A DNA stretch of 64,000 bases from the NCBI GenBank assembly GCA_947365245.1, contig CANAWG010000012.1:35111-99110 (forward strand), written 5' to 3'. The position numbers were made by a program, and so were the translations under genes. Within the stretch, counting starts at the first letter, position 1; every line of letters starts with the position of its first letter. Under the pieces are notes generated by a model that saw only the letters and a list, made by a program, of their open reading frames with translations, did not search any database and was not told the DNA's origin. Positions 1-7,764 of the stretch are shown here, piece after piece. The stretch comes from an uncultured Oscillibacter sp. (GTDB taxonomy: Bacteria > Bacillota > Clostridia > Oscillospirales > Oscillospiraceae).

Positions 1-1009
1 CCAGCACGTAGTCCAGATCGTCCTCCAGCAGCGCCTGCTGGAAGCGCTTCTTCCCGGTGGGGTTCACCCGCTCGCCGATGACCCGCACGCCCTCCAGATT
101 CACAGAGACAGACGGGGTACAGACAAAGCCGCCGCCCCGGTACCGCCGTTGGGCGGGGCGGGCCCCCTCCAGCGCCGCTTTCAGGCGCCGGATATACGCC
201 GGAGAGGTCCCGCAGCAGCCGCCGAAAATCGTGACCCCCAGCTCCAGGCAGGGGGCCAGGGCGGCGGCGAACGCCTCCGGTCCCATACTGTAGTGCCCGT
301 CCACCGGATCCGGCAGTCCCGCGTTGGGCTTGGCCGCCACCGGCAGGCGGGTGTTCTCGCAGATCTCGCGGAGCAGCGGCGCCAGCTGATCCGGCCCCAG
401 GGAGCAGTTTACGCCGATGGCGTCGGCCCCCAGGCCCTCCAGCGTCCGGGCCATGGCGGCGGCGGTGCAGCCGGTGAAAGTGCGGCCGCCCTCCTCAAAG
501 GACATGGTGACCAGCACCGGCAGATCCGTGTGCTCCTTGGCCGCCAGCAGCGCCGCCCGGGCCTCGTAGAGATCCGTCATGGTCTCAATGGCGATGAGAT
601 CCGCCCCCGCCGCCGCGCCGGCGGCCATCATCTCCCGGAAGAGCTCGTAGGCCTCCTCAAAGGTCAGCCGCCCCATGGGCTCCAGCAGCTCCCCCAGGGG
701 GCCCACGTCCAGGGCCACCAGCGCCCGGCCCGCCACGGCCTCCCTGGCCGTTTGGACGGCGGCGGCGACGACCTCCGAAACGGTGCGGCCAGTGGGGGCC
801 AGCTTCCGGGCGTTGGCCCCGAAAGTGTTGGCGTAGACCACCTGGCTGCCCGCCTCCGCGTACTCCCGGTACACGGAGGCCAGCAGCGCCGGGTCCGTCA
901 GATTCAGCAGCTCCGGCACCCCCCCGGGGGGCAGGCCCCGCTGCTGGAGGACGGTGCCCATGGCCCCGTCCAGCAGCAGAATCCTATCCTGAAAGAGATC
1001 AGCTCCCAC
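1..1009 (-). CDS. metH: Methionine synthase (cobalamin type), N-terminal part, cut by window edge
   Basis: Transfers methyl from methyltetrahydrofolate through cobalamin to homocysteine. The visible 336 residues hold the homocysteine-binding barrel, with the zinc-ligand segments GVNCSLGP and GGCCGTSP, and the beginning of the pterin-binding domain (VIGERVNPTGKK near the edge). The start is a GTG at 1009-1007 that overlaps the end of the upstream activation-domain gene and is preceded by a GGGGAGGG ribosome site. The pair is therefore translationally coupled. The cobalamin-binding part lies outside the window. Family assignment is firm; the full domain set is not visible. Confidence 0.92.
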   Translation of the reverse strand, partial: MGADLFQDRILLLDGAMGTVLQQRGLPPGGVPELLNLTDPALLASVYREYAEAGSQVVYANTFGANARKLAPTGRTVSEVVAAAVQTAREAVAGRALVALDVGPLGELLEPMGRLTFEEAYELFREMMAAGAAAGADLIAIETMTDLYEARAALLAAKEHTDLPVLVTMSFEEGGRTFTGCTAAAMARTLEGLGADAIGVNCSLGPDQLAPLLREICENTRLPVAAKPNAGLPDPVDGHYSMGPEAFAAALAPCLELGVTIFGGCCGTSPAYIRRLKAALEGARPAQRRYRGGGFVCTPSVSVNLEGVRVIGERVNPTGKKRFQQALLEDDLDYVL

Positions 1010-1658
1010 AGTGTTTCCCTCCCCTGCGCAGGACGCAGCGGTCCCGCATCTGACAATAGGCGCACCCGCGGATCCGGGCCATCTGGGGCCGGTCGGAGAT
1101 CCCGATGACGGCGGTGACGGACTTCACGGGGTTCAAAAGCAGGCTCTCCGTCACATGGAGCCCCAGCCGCCTCTGGCTGTCCAGGGCGGCGCAGAGCCCC
1201 CGCTGGAGCTCCAGGGACAAATCCCCGTAGCCGGGGCTGAACCGGTCCGTGAGATACCGCCCCGGAAAATAAGCGGAGAGCGCCTCCTCCGCCTCGTCGC
1301 AGCCCTGCTCCACCAGCGCGCTGCCGCAGGCGTCCAAAATCACGGCCCGGGCCATACTCCGCGCCTGGGCGGCGGTGAGCAATTGGTCGAACCGCGTCCC
1401 CAAGGTGCAGGCCAGCAGGGCCGCCCGGTCACAGCTCTCCAGCATCCGGGCGGCGGTCTCCCCCTCCAGGGTGAGGTCCGTGCCCGCCAAATGGACGCCG
1501 CAGGGGCGGCGCTCCAGGTCCCACACCCGGTAGATATACCGGGGGCGGAGCTGGGACCGCAGAGCCTCCATCTCCTCCTCCGTCTGCCGCCGCAGGGGCT
1601 CCGGCGCGTCCGCCGCCCCCAGATACCGCAGGGCCTCCGCTGTCACGTCGGGCTTCAT
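999..1658 (-). CDS. Stand-alone methionine synthase activation-domain-like protein
   Basis: 219 residues resembling the vitamin-B12-dependent methionine synthase activation domain, which in enteric MetH is the C-terminal SAM-binding module used for reductive reactivation of cob(II)alamin. Here it is a separate protein encoded directly upstream of, and overlapping, metH, so it probably serves that enzyme in trans. The C-terminus carries four cysteines (CAYCQMRDRC...HC), which could bind a metal or cluster; that is inference. Translation starts at ATG 1658, and a sigma-A promoter lies about 70 bp upstream. Confidence 0.8.
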   Translation of the reverse strand: MKPDVTAEALRYLGAADAPEPLRRQTEEEMEALRSQLRPRYIYRVWDLERRPCGVHLAGTDLTLEGETAARMLESCDRAALLACTLGTRFDQLLTAAQARSMARAVILDACGSALVEQGCDEAEEALSAYFPGRYLTDRFSPGYGDLSLELQRGLCAALDSQRRLGLHVTESLLLNPVKSVTAVIGISDRPQMARIRGCAYCQMRDRCVLRRGGKHCGS

Positions 1659-1724
1659 CCGCGCCCCTCCCCTCTGCTGAAAATGCCAGCGCAGGGCTCC
1701 CCGGCCCTGTGCGTCTTTCGGAAA

Positions 1725-1753
1725 ATTTTACACCCTTTCCCGCCCCGCGTCAA
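1725..1753 (-). promoter_or_regulatory. Sigma-A promoter for the metH operon
   Basis: On the minus strand TTGACG (1753-1748), 17-bp spacer, TAAAAT (1730-1725). Expected start of transcription is near 1718, giving a leader of about 60 nt. The leader is too short for a full SAM or cobalamin riboswitch and none is recognised. Confidence 0.65.
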
Positions 1754-1878
1754 TATTGCCGGTCGATTTCCGGCGGCGGTCTCCCCCCCCCCGCCGGCCC
1801 CTTGGAGGCGTCCCATTTTTATTTTGCAGGGGGCGGCCGCCAGCCGCTGCCCGCGGGAGAGGACACCCCCCTCGGGGG

Positions 1879-1953
1879 ACGGGCGGCTGATAATGGCCCC
1901 TACAGGGTTCATCCGAAAAAAACAAAATCATAAAATGCGCGTTTGGGCACGCC
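1879..1953 (+). repeat. Dispersed repeat R2, copy A
   Basis: About 75 bp that is roughly 80% identical to 54022-54097 in the same orientation. Shared blocks are ACGGGCG, CCCCTACAG and AAATCATAAAATGCGCGTTT, ending in CACGCC. It sits about 18 bp upstream of the -35 box of the aminotransferase promoter. Apart from the metH promoter, nothing else is recognised in the 1659-2041 gap. Confidence 0.75.
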
Positions 1954-1970
1954 TTGGTCCCTTTCGGGGC

Positions 1971-1999
1971 TTGACGAAACCGGACAGGAATTGTAAAAT
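1971..1999 (+). promoter_or_regulatory. Sigma-A promoter for the aminotransferase
   Basis: TTGACG (1971-1976), 17-bp spacer, TAAAAT (1994-1999). Start of transcription near 2006 and ATG at 2042 leave a short leader with an AAGGAGGG ribosome site. Confidence 0.7.
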
Positions 2000-2041
2000 A
2001 TGCTGGTCAAATTGATCCTGAACCACAAGGAGGGAACCGAA

Positions 2042-3196
2042 ATGCAAGCGCTGTCCACCCGCACGGCCCACTTCACCGACTCGGTAATCCGGCGCATGAC
2101 CCGGATCTCCAATCAATACGGCGCCGTCAACCTCTCCCAGGGCTTTCCGGACTTCGACCCGCCCCAGGCCATCCTGGACCGGCTGGCCCAGACCGCCGGG
2201 GAGAACGTCCACCAGTACTCCATCACCTGGGGCGCCCAGAACTTCCGGGAGGCCCTGGCGGAGAAGCAGACCCGCTGCATGGGCCGCCGCCTCGACCCGA
2301 ACAGCGAGATCACCGTCACCTGCGGCAGCACGGAGGCCATGATGGCCGCCATGATGACCGTGGCCAATCCCGGCGACAAGGTGATCGTCTTCTCCCCGTT
2401 CTATGAGAACTACGGCGCGGACACCATCCTCTCCGGGGCGGAGCCCATCTACGTGCCCCTGACGCCGCCGGAGTTCCGCTTCGACCCGGAGGCGCTGGAG
2501 GACGCCTTCCGCCAGCATCCCAAGGCGCTGGTGCTGTGCAACCCCTCCAACCCCTGCGGGCGGGTGTTTACCCGGGAAGAGCTGGAGGTCATCGCCGCCC
2601 TCGCGGAGAAGTACGACGCCTACGTCATCACCGACGAGGTGTACGAGCACATCGTCTACGCCCCCCACCGGCACGTCTATTTCGCCACCCTCCCGGGCAT
2701 GTGGCAGCGGACCATCTCCTGCTCCTCCCTCTCCAAGACCTACTCCATCACCGGCTGGCGGCTGGGCTACACCATCGCCCCGGCGGAGATCTCGGAGCGG
2801 ATCAAGAAAGTCCACGACTTCCTCACCGTGGGGGCGGCGGCCCCACTTCAGGAGGCGGTGATCCCCGGGCTGCGGTTCGGCCAGGACTACTACGACGAGC
2901 TGCTGGCCAAGTACACCCACAAGCGGGAGCTGTTCCTCCGGGGGCTGGACGACCTGGGACTCGCCCACACCAATCCGGAGGGGGCCTACTACGTCCTGCT
3001 GGACATCTCCCGGTACGGCTATGACAGCGACCTGGACTTCTGCGAGATGCTGGCCCGGGACGTGGGCGTGGGAGCCGTGCCCGGCTCCAGCTTCTTCCGA
3101 GAGCCGGTGAACCACCTGATCCGCCTCCACTTCGCCAAAAAGGACGAGACGCTGCTGGACGCCCTGAACCGCCTGGAGAAGCTGAAAACGCTCTGA
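2042..3196 (+). CDS. PLP-dependent class I/II aminotransferase
   Basis: 384-residue fold-type I aminotransferase, probably acting on methionine, aromatic or glutamine-type amino acids (kynurenine/methionine aminotransferase-like group). The substrate-end motif LSQGFPDF lies near residue 31, the cofactor Asn in NPSNPCGRVF near 167, and the Schiff-base lysine is K232 in SSLSKTYSITGWRLGY. A C-terminal IRLHFA supplies the carboxylate-binding Arg. ATG 2042 is preferred over an in-frame ATG at 2000 because a strong AAGGAGGG lies 7 nt upstream and the upstream ATG overlaps the promoter. It is transcribed away from metH. A role in methionine salvage is suggested only by the neighbour. Confidence 0.85.
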   Translation: MQALSTRTAHFTDSVIRRMTRISNQYGAVNLSQGFPDFDPPQAILDRLAQTAGENVHQYSITWGAQNFREALAEKQTRCMGRRLDPNSEITVTCGSTEAMMAAMMTVANPGDKVIVFSPFYENYGADTILSGAEPIYVPLTPPEFRFDPEALEDAFRQHPKALVLCNPSNPCGRVFTREELEVIAALAEKYDAYVITDEVYEHIVYAPHRHVYFATLPGMWQRTISCSSLSKTYSITGWRLGYTIAPAEISERIKKVHDFLTVGAAAPLQEAVIPGLRFGQDYYDELLAKYTHKRELFLRGLDDLGLAHTNPEGAYYVLLDISRYGYDSDLDFCEMLARDVGVGAVPGSSFFREPVNHLIRLHFAKKDETLLDALNRLEKLKTL

Positions 3197-3220
3197 CCGC
3201 TTCTGCGCCGCGGGAAAATC

Positions 3221-3251
3221 AAAAAGGAGAGGCTCTCGCCTCTCCTTTTTT
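3221..3251. terminator. Bidirectional terminator between aminotransferase and spo0A
   Basis: A 13-bp perfect stem (AAAAAGGAGAGGC, loop TCTC, complement) with A-tract on one side and T-tract on the other, lying between convergent genes. Confidence 0.9.
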
Positions 3252-3261
3252 CACTCTCCGC

Positions 3262-4029
3262 TCAGCAGGACAGCCGGCCGCCGCTGCTTCGCAGCTCCAG
3301 CACCAGCCTGTCCGCGATCATGGCGATGAACTCGCTGTTGGTGGGCTTGCCCTTGGCGTTGGAGACGGTGTAGCCGAAGTACTTCTGCAGCGTCTCCAGG
3401 TCGCCCCGGTCCCAGGCTACCTCGATGGCGTGGCGGATGGCCCGTTCCACCCGGGAGGGCGTCGTGGCAAACCGCTTGGCCACCGCCGGGTACAAAACCT
3501 TGGTCACGGCGTTGATCACGTCCATGTCCTCCACAGTGATCATAATAGCCTCCCGCAGGTACTGGTAGCCCTTGATGTGGGCGGGGACGCCGATCTCGTG
3601 GATCACGGAGGTCACCATGTTCTTCAAAGAGGAGGCGTGGTCCTCCGCCGGGGCGGACTGGGCGAACACCGAGCGCATCCGGTCCAGCAGGGCGCCGATC
3701 TCGCAGGGCTTGGGCAGGAAATAGCTGACGCCCAGGTCGCCGGCCTCCGATACCACCTGGTCGGCGCAGAAAGCCGAGAGCAGGATGACCTTGGGCATGG
3801 CGCCGCTGTCCTTCAGCTGCCGCAGGACGGACAGCCCGTCCTGACCCGGCAGCACCACGTCCATCACCAGAAGATCCGGCCGGCGCTCAAACGCCAGCTC
3901 CAGAGCCTCCGCTCCGCTTCCCGTAGATCCCACCACCGTAAAGCTCTCGCTTTTCTCGATCTCTTCCCGCAGCATCGTGCGAAATTCCTCGTTGGCGTCC
4001 GCCAGCAATACGTTTCTTCTGATGTCCAT
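3262..4029 (-). CDS. spo0A: Sporulation master response regulator Spo0A
   Basis: 255 residues: receiver domain (about 5-120), linker, and the Spo0A-specific DNA-binding domain (about 145-250) with [19 protein letters not shown] and [15 protein letters not shown] nearly as in Bacillus. The phosphoacceptor is D57 (LLVMDVV), with switch residue S85 and conserved K107. The usual acidic pair is DA (D11-A12) rather than DD. The start ATG has AAGGGGA 8 nt upstream. spo0A is usually next to spoIVB; here the upstream neighbour is an O-antigen-ligase-like gene. A promoter and a possible 0A box lie upstream. Its presence marks the organism as a likely endospore former. Confidence 0.97.
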   Translation of the reverse strand: MDIRRNVLLADANEEFRTMLREEIEKSESFTVVGSTGSGAEALELAFERRPDLLVMDVVLPGQDGLSVLRQLKDSGAMPKVILLSAFCADQVVSEAGDLGVSYFLPKPCEIGALLDRMRSVFAQSAPAEDHASSLKNMVTSVIHEIGVPAHIKGYQYLREAIMITVEDMDVINAVTKVLYPAVAKRFATTPSRVERAIRHAIEVAWDRGDLETLQKYFGYTVSNAKGKPTNSEFIAMIADRLVLELRSSGGRLSC

Positions 4030-4101
4030 GATTTCCCCTTGTCCTTTTCCAAATTTTAGGAATTGCGACGTGTTCTCATCCCTTGGAATCGCCTTTTCTA
4101 T

Positions 4102-4130
4102 AATTTAGCATAAATTTACAGTTTTTTCAA
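4102..4130 (-). promoter_or_regulatory. Sigma-A-like promoter of spo0A
   Basis: Minus strand TTGAAA (4130-4125), 17-bp spacer, TAAATT (4107-4102), in an AT-rich stretch. It predicts a leader of about 65 nt to the spo0A ATG. Confidence 0.55.
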
Positions 4131-4159
4131 GCGTCTCTGTAAATAAATTCCAAGAAATA

Positions 4160-4166
4160 TTCGACA
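4160..4166 (-). promoter_or_regulatory. Possible Spo0A box upstream of spo0A
   Basis: The minus strand reads TGTCGAA, the exact 0A-box core, about 65-70 bp upstream of the predicted start of transcription. A 7-mer is short and several chance matches are expected in 64 kb, so this rests on position. Confidence 0.4.
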
Positions 4167-4243
4167 GCTTTCTCAGGACAGGCCCCGTGACTTTATGATA
4201 ACATCCATCCCTTTTCCGCGGCCGGACAGTATATCGGGATATT

Positions 4244-5782
4244 TTATGGCAGGATATGCCCGGATTCGGCGGCCTCCCGGCGGCAGAGCTTCACCCCCGC
4301 CAGGGCCACGGCGAAGACGAACCAGAAGATCACCATCACCCTCGGATAGTGCCACAGGTAATCCGCCAGACCGCAGACCATGCAGCCGCACAGGGCCGAG
4401 GCGGCGGCGCAGGTAATCGTGCGGGCGGCGGAGGGCCCGCAGTGACGCACCGTGCGGGCCGCCTGCTTGATGTTCCACAGCATGGCCCCCAGGAAGCTCA
4501 CCACGCCCAGAAGCCCCGTCTGGAGCCAGACCTCCAGGTAGAAGTTGTGGGAGTGGACGTAGGGGAAGTTTGCGTGGTAGAGGTTCCAGTCGGCGGCGTA
4601 GAGCTTGGGCACCGCGGCCCCCAGACCGATGCCCCGGACGGGGCGGCTGCGGATCATCTCCAGCGCCGCCAGGAGCGTGGGAATCCGGTTGAGGGTGGAG
4701 GAGTCCGAAAAATTGCCAATGGTCAGAATGCGGTTCCATATAGTGGCGGGCAGCAGCGGAATGCACAGTACGCACAGCGCCGCGCACAGGGGAATCAGCC
4801 TGGGCCGCCACAAAAACACAAACACCGCCATGGCGCAGGCCAGCCCCACCCAGCTGGCCCGGGAGTAGGTCATGCCCGCGGCGGCCACACCCAGGACCAG
4901 AATGCCGCCGGCCATCAGCCTGCTGTACAGGTGTTTGGAGCAGAGAATCAGCGCGGCCACCAGGGGCAGCAGCAGCAGCAGCACCTCGCAGAACGTATTG
5001 GCGTTGTCGAAGAAAGACTCCACCCGACCGGGCATTCCGGCGTTGACTTTTAAATCCACGTAGGAGCGGTTGACCTCCACGCCCTGGATGCGCTGGAACA
5101 CGCCGTAGGCCGAGGACACCAGCACGCACACCGCGCCGCCGGCCAGGAGGCGCTTCAGATCCTCCACGCGGCGGACGGCGCTGACCGTCACCAGCACGCA
5201 CAGAGCGGCGGAGATGTGGTAGAAGAGATAGCGCAGGGACTGGGAGGGCGCGTAGGACATTGCCGCGCCCAAGAAAGCCGCGCCGAAGAGCACCACCGGG
5301 TAAAAGCCCACCGACGCCATGTCCAGCCGGAAGTCCGCACGGCCCATGGACCCGGCGTAAAAGAGCGCCAGCAGCAGCGAAAACGCCATGAGGCTGTAGG
5401 CGTTGTTCCAGTGGGTAAAGGGGATGATCCAAAGCAGCATGATGAGCCAGGACTGGGCCACGGCGGTCTCCTCCCCCAGGCGGAATGCCAGCCGGGCGAA
5501 AAAGCTGTCCTCAAAGGTCAGCGGCAATGCCTCATAGAGCCTGCGCAGCAGCCAGCCGGGCAGGTTCACCAGAAACGACAGCACACGGCACAGCGCGCTC
5601 TCCCCCCAGGCCCGGGCCACAACGCCCTCCCGGCACAGCGGGCGCAGCACGGCGCTGCCGTCGATCTGGCCGCTGCACCAGCGGCCCAGGGCCGCCAGCA
5701 GACGGTGGAGGCCGCTGTCCTCGTAGACGGACGCCAGGGCCAGGCACAGGCGGTATACGGAGCTCTCGCGAATCAGGGTCAT
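4244..5782 (-). CDS. O-antigen ligase/polymerase-like membrane protein
   Basis: 512-residue polytopic membrane protein with about eleven hydrophobic segments and a long extracytoplasmic loop, resembling the Wzy_C/O-antigen ligase family. In monoderms such proteins polymerise or ligate cell-surface polysaccharide. The segment GRVESFFDNANTFCEVLLLL followed by MTYSRASWVGL, and RPVRGIGLGA further on, are typical of the family. ATG 5782 with GAGG 8 nt upstream is chosen; the open frame extends further upstream but that part is shadow of the preceding gene. It lies 26 bp downstream of a family 2 glycosyltransferase and probably shares its transcript. Confidence 0.75.
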   Translation of the reverse strand: MTLIRESSVYRLCLALASVYEDSGLHRLLAALGRWCSGQIDGSAVLRPLCREGVVARAWGESALCRVLSFLVNLPGWLLRRLYEALPLTFEDSFFARLAFRLGEETAVAQSWLIMLLWIIPFTHWNNAYSLMAFSLLLALFYAGSMGRADFRLDMASVGFYPVVLFGAAFLGAAMSYAPSQSLRYLFYHISAALCVLVTVSAVRRVEDLKRLLAGGAVCVLVSSAYGVFQRIQGVEVNRSYVDLKVNAGMPGRVESFFDNANTFCEVLLLLLPLVAALILCSKHLYSRLMAGGILVLGVAAAGMTYSRASWVGLACAMAVFVFLWRPRLIPLCAALCVLCIPLLPATIWNRILTIGNFSDSSTLNRIPTLLAALEMIRSRPVRGIGLGAAVPKLYAADWNLYHANFPYVHSHNFYLEVWLQTGLLGVVSFLGAMLWNIKQAARTVRHCGPSAARTITCAAASALCGCMVCGLADYLWHYPRVMVIFWFVFAVALAGVKLCRREAAESGHILP

Positions 5783-5808
5783 GAAAATGTCCTCACTTTT
5801 ATCAACTA

Positions 5809-6822
5809 TCAACGGTTTTTCAGCCGGTACAGCCAGGTCAGCAGGGTGAAGTGCCCGCCCCGCACCAGCCTCGCCGCCAGCTGCTTGTTGCGGCTCATGC
5901 CCGCGGGAGTCACGGTGCGGATGGCCTCCGCCATCTCCGGCTCGGCGCACAGCGCCTCCACCGCCCGCCGCTTCTGGGCCCAGGTCTTGGGGCTGCCTTT
6001 GGCGTACTCGTTGCCCACGGCGATCAAAAGGCCCGCCCAGTTGGAGCACTCCCGCCACTGGGGGCGGGCGGCCTCCAGGCCGTACCTCTCCGCCAGGGCC
6101 GCCTTGCGCTCCATGAAGCGGGCGAAGACCTGCCGGAAGTCCGCCATGTATTTATGGGTGGCGGAGGCGGGATTCAGCAGGTAGCGGTACAGGGGCTCTT
6201 CCGTCACGGCCAATTTTTGGGCGTTGCAGAAGTACTCCATCAGAAAGATCTCGTCCTCCAGATAGGCCCCCTCGAAGGTGATCCCCGCCTCCCGGAGGAT
6301 TTTGGCGGAGAAGAGGTAGCGCCAGATAAAGCCGTTGAAGACGGGCTGGGCCAGCCGGTCCCCCAGCAGGGGGTAGACGATCCCCTCCAGGATGCCCTGG
6401 CGGTCATAGACCCCCGCCGGCAGCACCAGCTCCACAGAGGTCCCCCCATCGGGGTACAGGTTCCGGTGGGCGCAGGCGGCGGAGTCCGCCCCGGCCTGGG
6501 AGCGCAGGTTCCACAGGATCTCCAAGGCCTGGGGCTCCAGGGCGTCGTCGGCGTCCAGAAAGGCGATATACTCCCCCCGGGCCTCCCGGAGCCCTCGGTT
6601 CCGGGCCTCGCTGACGCCGGCGTTTTGGGGCTGGTGGAGGGCCCGCACCCGGCTGTCCTCCGCGGCCAGCGCGTCGCAGATGGCCGGGGAGCCGTCGGTG
6701 CAGCCGTCGTCCACCAGCAGCAGCTCCCAGTCGGAAAAGGTCTGCCGCTTCACGCTCTCCGCACACGCGGTCAGGAAGTTCTCCGCCTGATAGACGGGGA
6801 CGATCACGGAAATACCGGGCAT
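5809..6822 (-). CDS. Family 2 glycosyltransferase
   Basis: 337 residues. The N-terminal GT-A domain starts at once with SVIVPVYQAENFL, then VDDGCTDGS (nucleotide-sugar aspartates), NAGVSEARNRGL and the metal-binding DADD in YIAFLDADDALEP near residue 95. The C-terminal 150 residues are less conserved and set acceptor choice. Probably adds a sugar to a surface polysaccharide unit handled by the downstream ligase-like protein. It is transcribed from the consensus promoter at 7056-7084 across a transposon-like repeat in its leader. Confidence 0.88.
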   Translation of the reverse strand: MPGISVIVPVYQAENFLTACAESVKRQTFSDWELLLVDDGCTDGSPAICDALAAEDSRVRALHQPQNAGVSEARNRGLREARGEYIAFLDADDALEPQALEILWNLRSQAGADSAACAHRNLYPDGGTSVELVLPAGVYDRQGILEGIVYPLLGDRLAQPVFNGFIWRYLFSAKILREAGITFEGAYLEDEIFLMEYFCNAQKLAVTEEPLYRYLLNPASATHKYMADFRQVFARFMERKAALAERYGLEAARPQWRECSNWAGLLIAVGNEYAKGSPKTWAQKRRAVEALCAEPEMAEAIRTVTPAGMSRNKQLAARLVRGGHFTLLTWLYRLKNR

Positions 6823-6847
6823 GCCACTCCTCCTTCAAAACGCTCTC

Positions 6848-7009
6848 AGACCCTGTATCCATAACCGCGGATGCCGGATGGGCGGGGGATTTTCTCACCG
6901 GACAAGGAGATTTTCCGCGGGAATCCTGACGGATTTCAAGGGAAATTGACGCGGTATGGCGGGAAAGGGCCCGGCCAGGCGGCGTTCAACGGTTGTGAAT
7001 GCAGGTTCT
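6848..7009 (+). repeat. MITE-like element, copy 1
   Basis: 162-bp element matching the reverse complement of 15195-15357 over its whole length. Its ends form imperfect 19-bp terminal inverted repeats: AGACCCTGTATCCATAACC at the left and GGTTGTGAATGCAGGTTCT at the right. It contains no gene. It lies in the leader of the glycosyltransferase operon. Confidence 0.85.
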
Positions 7010-7055
7010 TAGCGGGGCCTGTCCCCCCGTCGGCGGACCGGGCGGTCACAGGGAT

Positions 7056-7084
7056 ATTTTACCCCATCCCGGCCGGAAGGTCAA
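7056..7084 (-). promoter_or_regulatory. Sigma-A promoter for the surface-polysaccharide operon
   Basis: Minus strand TTGACC (7084-7079), exact 17-bp spacer, TAAAAT (7061-7056). The transcript would run through the MITE-like element before reaching the glycosyltransferase ATG at 6822. Confidence 0.65.
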
Positions 7085-7116
7085 GCATGAAGCGTTGGCC
7101 CGGAGGAGACGCCGCG

Positions 7117-7638
7117 TCACTCCCCCCGCCCCTCCGGCGAGATGGGCAGGTCCACCACGGGGACGCCCCGGCTCATGGCATAGGCCACCGTGTACCGGGT
7201 GCCGCCGGGGGTGCCGTCAAAGGCGGCGATCACCAGAGAGGAACGGTCCACCATGTACCGGTCCCGCCGGTGCATACAGCCGGAGGTATACCGGGCGGAG
7301 ACCACCGTCTCATAGTCGCAGGCCTCCACCAGCCGGGCGTACCGCTCCCGCTGGTCCCGGGGCCAGGCGTCGGCCTGGGTGGGACAGGGGACGGCGGCCT
7401 CCAGCGTCACCTCCGGATGCTCGTCCCGCAGCCGCAGGACGCACTCGCAGAAGTAGAGGTCGCACCCCTGGGCCATGCCGCAGAGGAAGTGGCGGCAGCC
7501 CTCCTGATAGGCGGCTTCCACCGCGTCCGCGATGCGCCGCTTCAGGGCGATGCAGCGCGCGTCCGATTCGTCATAACCCCAGGGGAGCTTGGCCGGGCGG
7601 TGGCCGGTGAAGCAGCAGCAGCGCTGTCTTGCCCGCAT
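7117..7638 (-). CDS. SLOG-family protein (DUF1273/YpsA-like)
   Basis: 173 residues with the SLOG/Rossmannoid pattern: CCFTGHRPAKLPWG at the start, GCRHFLCGMAQGCDLYFCE, and GTRYTVAYAMSRGVPVVDL near the end. SLOG proteins are thought to bind or process nucleotide-derived ligands; the true ligand is unknown. It stands alone between the promoter region of the glycosyltransferase operon and a hairpin terminator. No phage or toxin partner is adjacent. Confidence 0.75.
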   Translation of the reverse strand: MRARQRCCCFTGHRPAKLPWGYDESDARCIALKRRIADAVEAAYQEGCRHFLCGMAQGCDLYFCECVLRLRDEHPEVTLEAAVPCPTQADAWPRDQRERYARLVEACDYETVVSARYTSGCMHRRDRYMVDRSSLVIAAFDGTPGGTRYTVAYAMSRGVPVVDLPISPEGRGE

Positions 7639-7710
7639 GAAGCCGCCTCCTCTCTGTCAGTTCTTCTCCACAGTATAGAACATTTGTTTTTATTTGTAAA
7701 GGGGTTTGTG

Positions 7711-7752
7711 AAAGTCCGGGGAAAGAGGCGGCCGCCTCTTTCCCCGGACTTT
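7711..7752. terminator. Perfect 42-bp palindrome, likely terminator
   Basis: Perfectly self-complementary 21-bp arms (AAAGTCCGGGGAAAGAGGCG and complement) just after the DUF4397 gene. No long T-run follows on the minus strand, so it may act by structure alone. Confidence 0.6.
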
Positions 7753-7764
7753 CGGCGGACCGGA

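Noticed and set aside
1..1700. SAM or cobalamin riboswitch ahead of the metH genes
   Set aside because: The leader between the promoter and ATG 1658 is about 60 nt and lacks recognisable riboswitch cores.
4244..6058. 604-residue version of the O-antigen-ligase-like protein
   Set aside because: Its first 92 residues are an out-of-frame reading of the glycosyltransferase gene; ATG 5782 has a ribosome site and matches where family similarity begins.
7041..7084. Similarity to the region upstream of the ECF gene at 30645 (GGGCGGTnACnGGGATATTTT)
   Set aside because: The stretch is explained by a TTGACC-N17-TAAAAT promoter; the shared bases are short and GC-rich, and promoter spacing differs.
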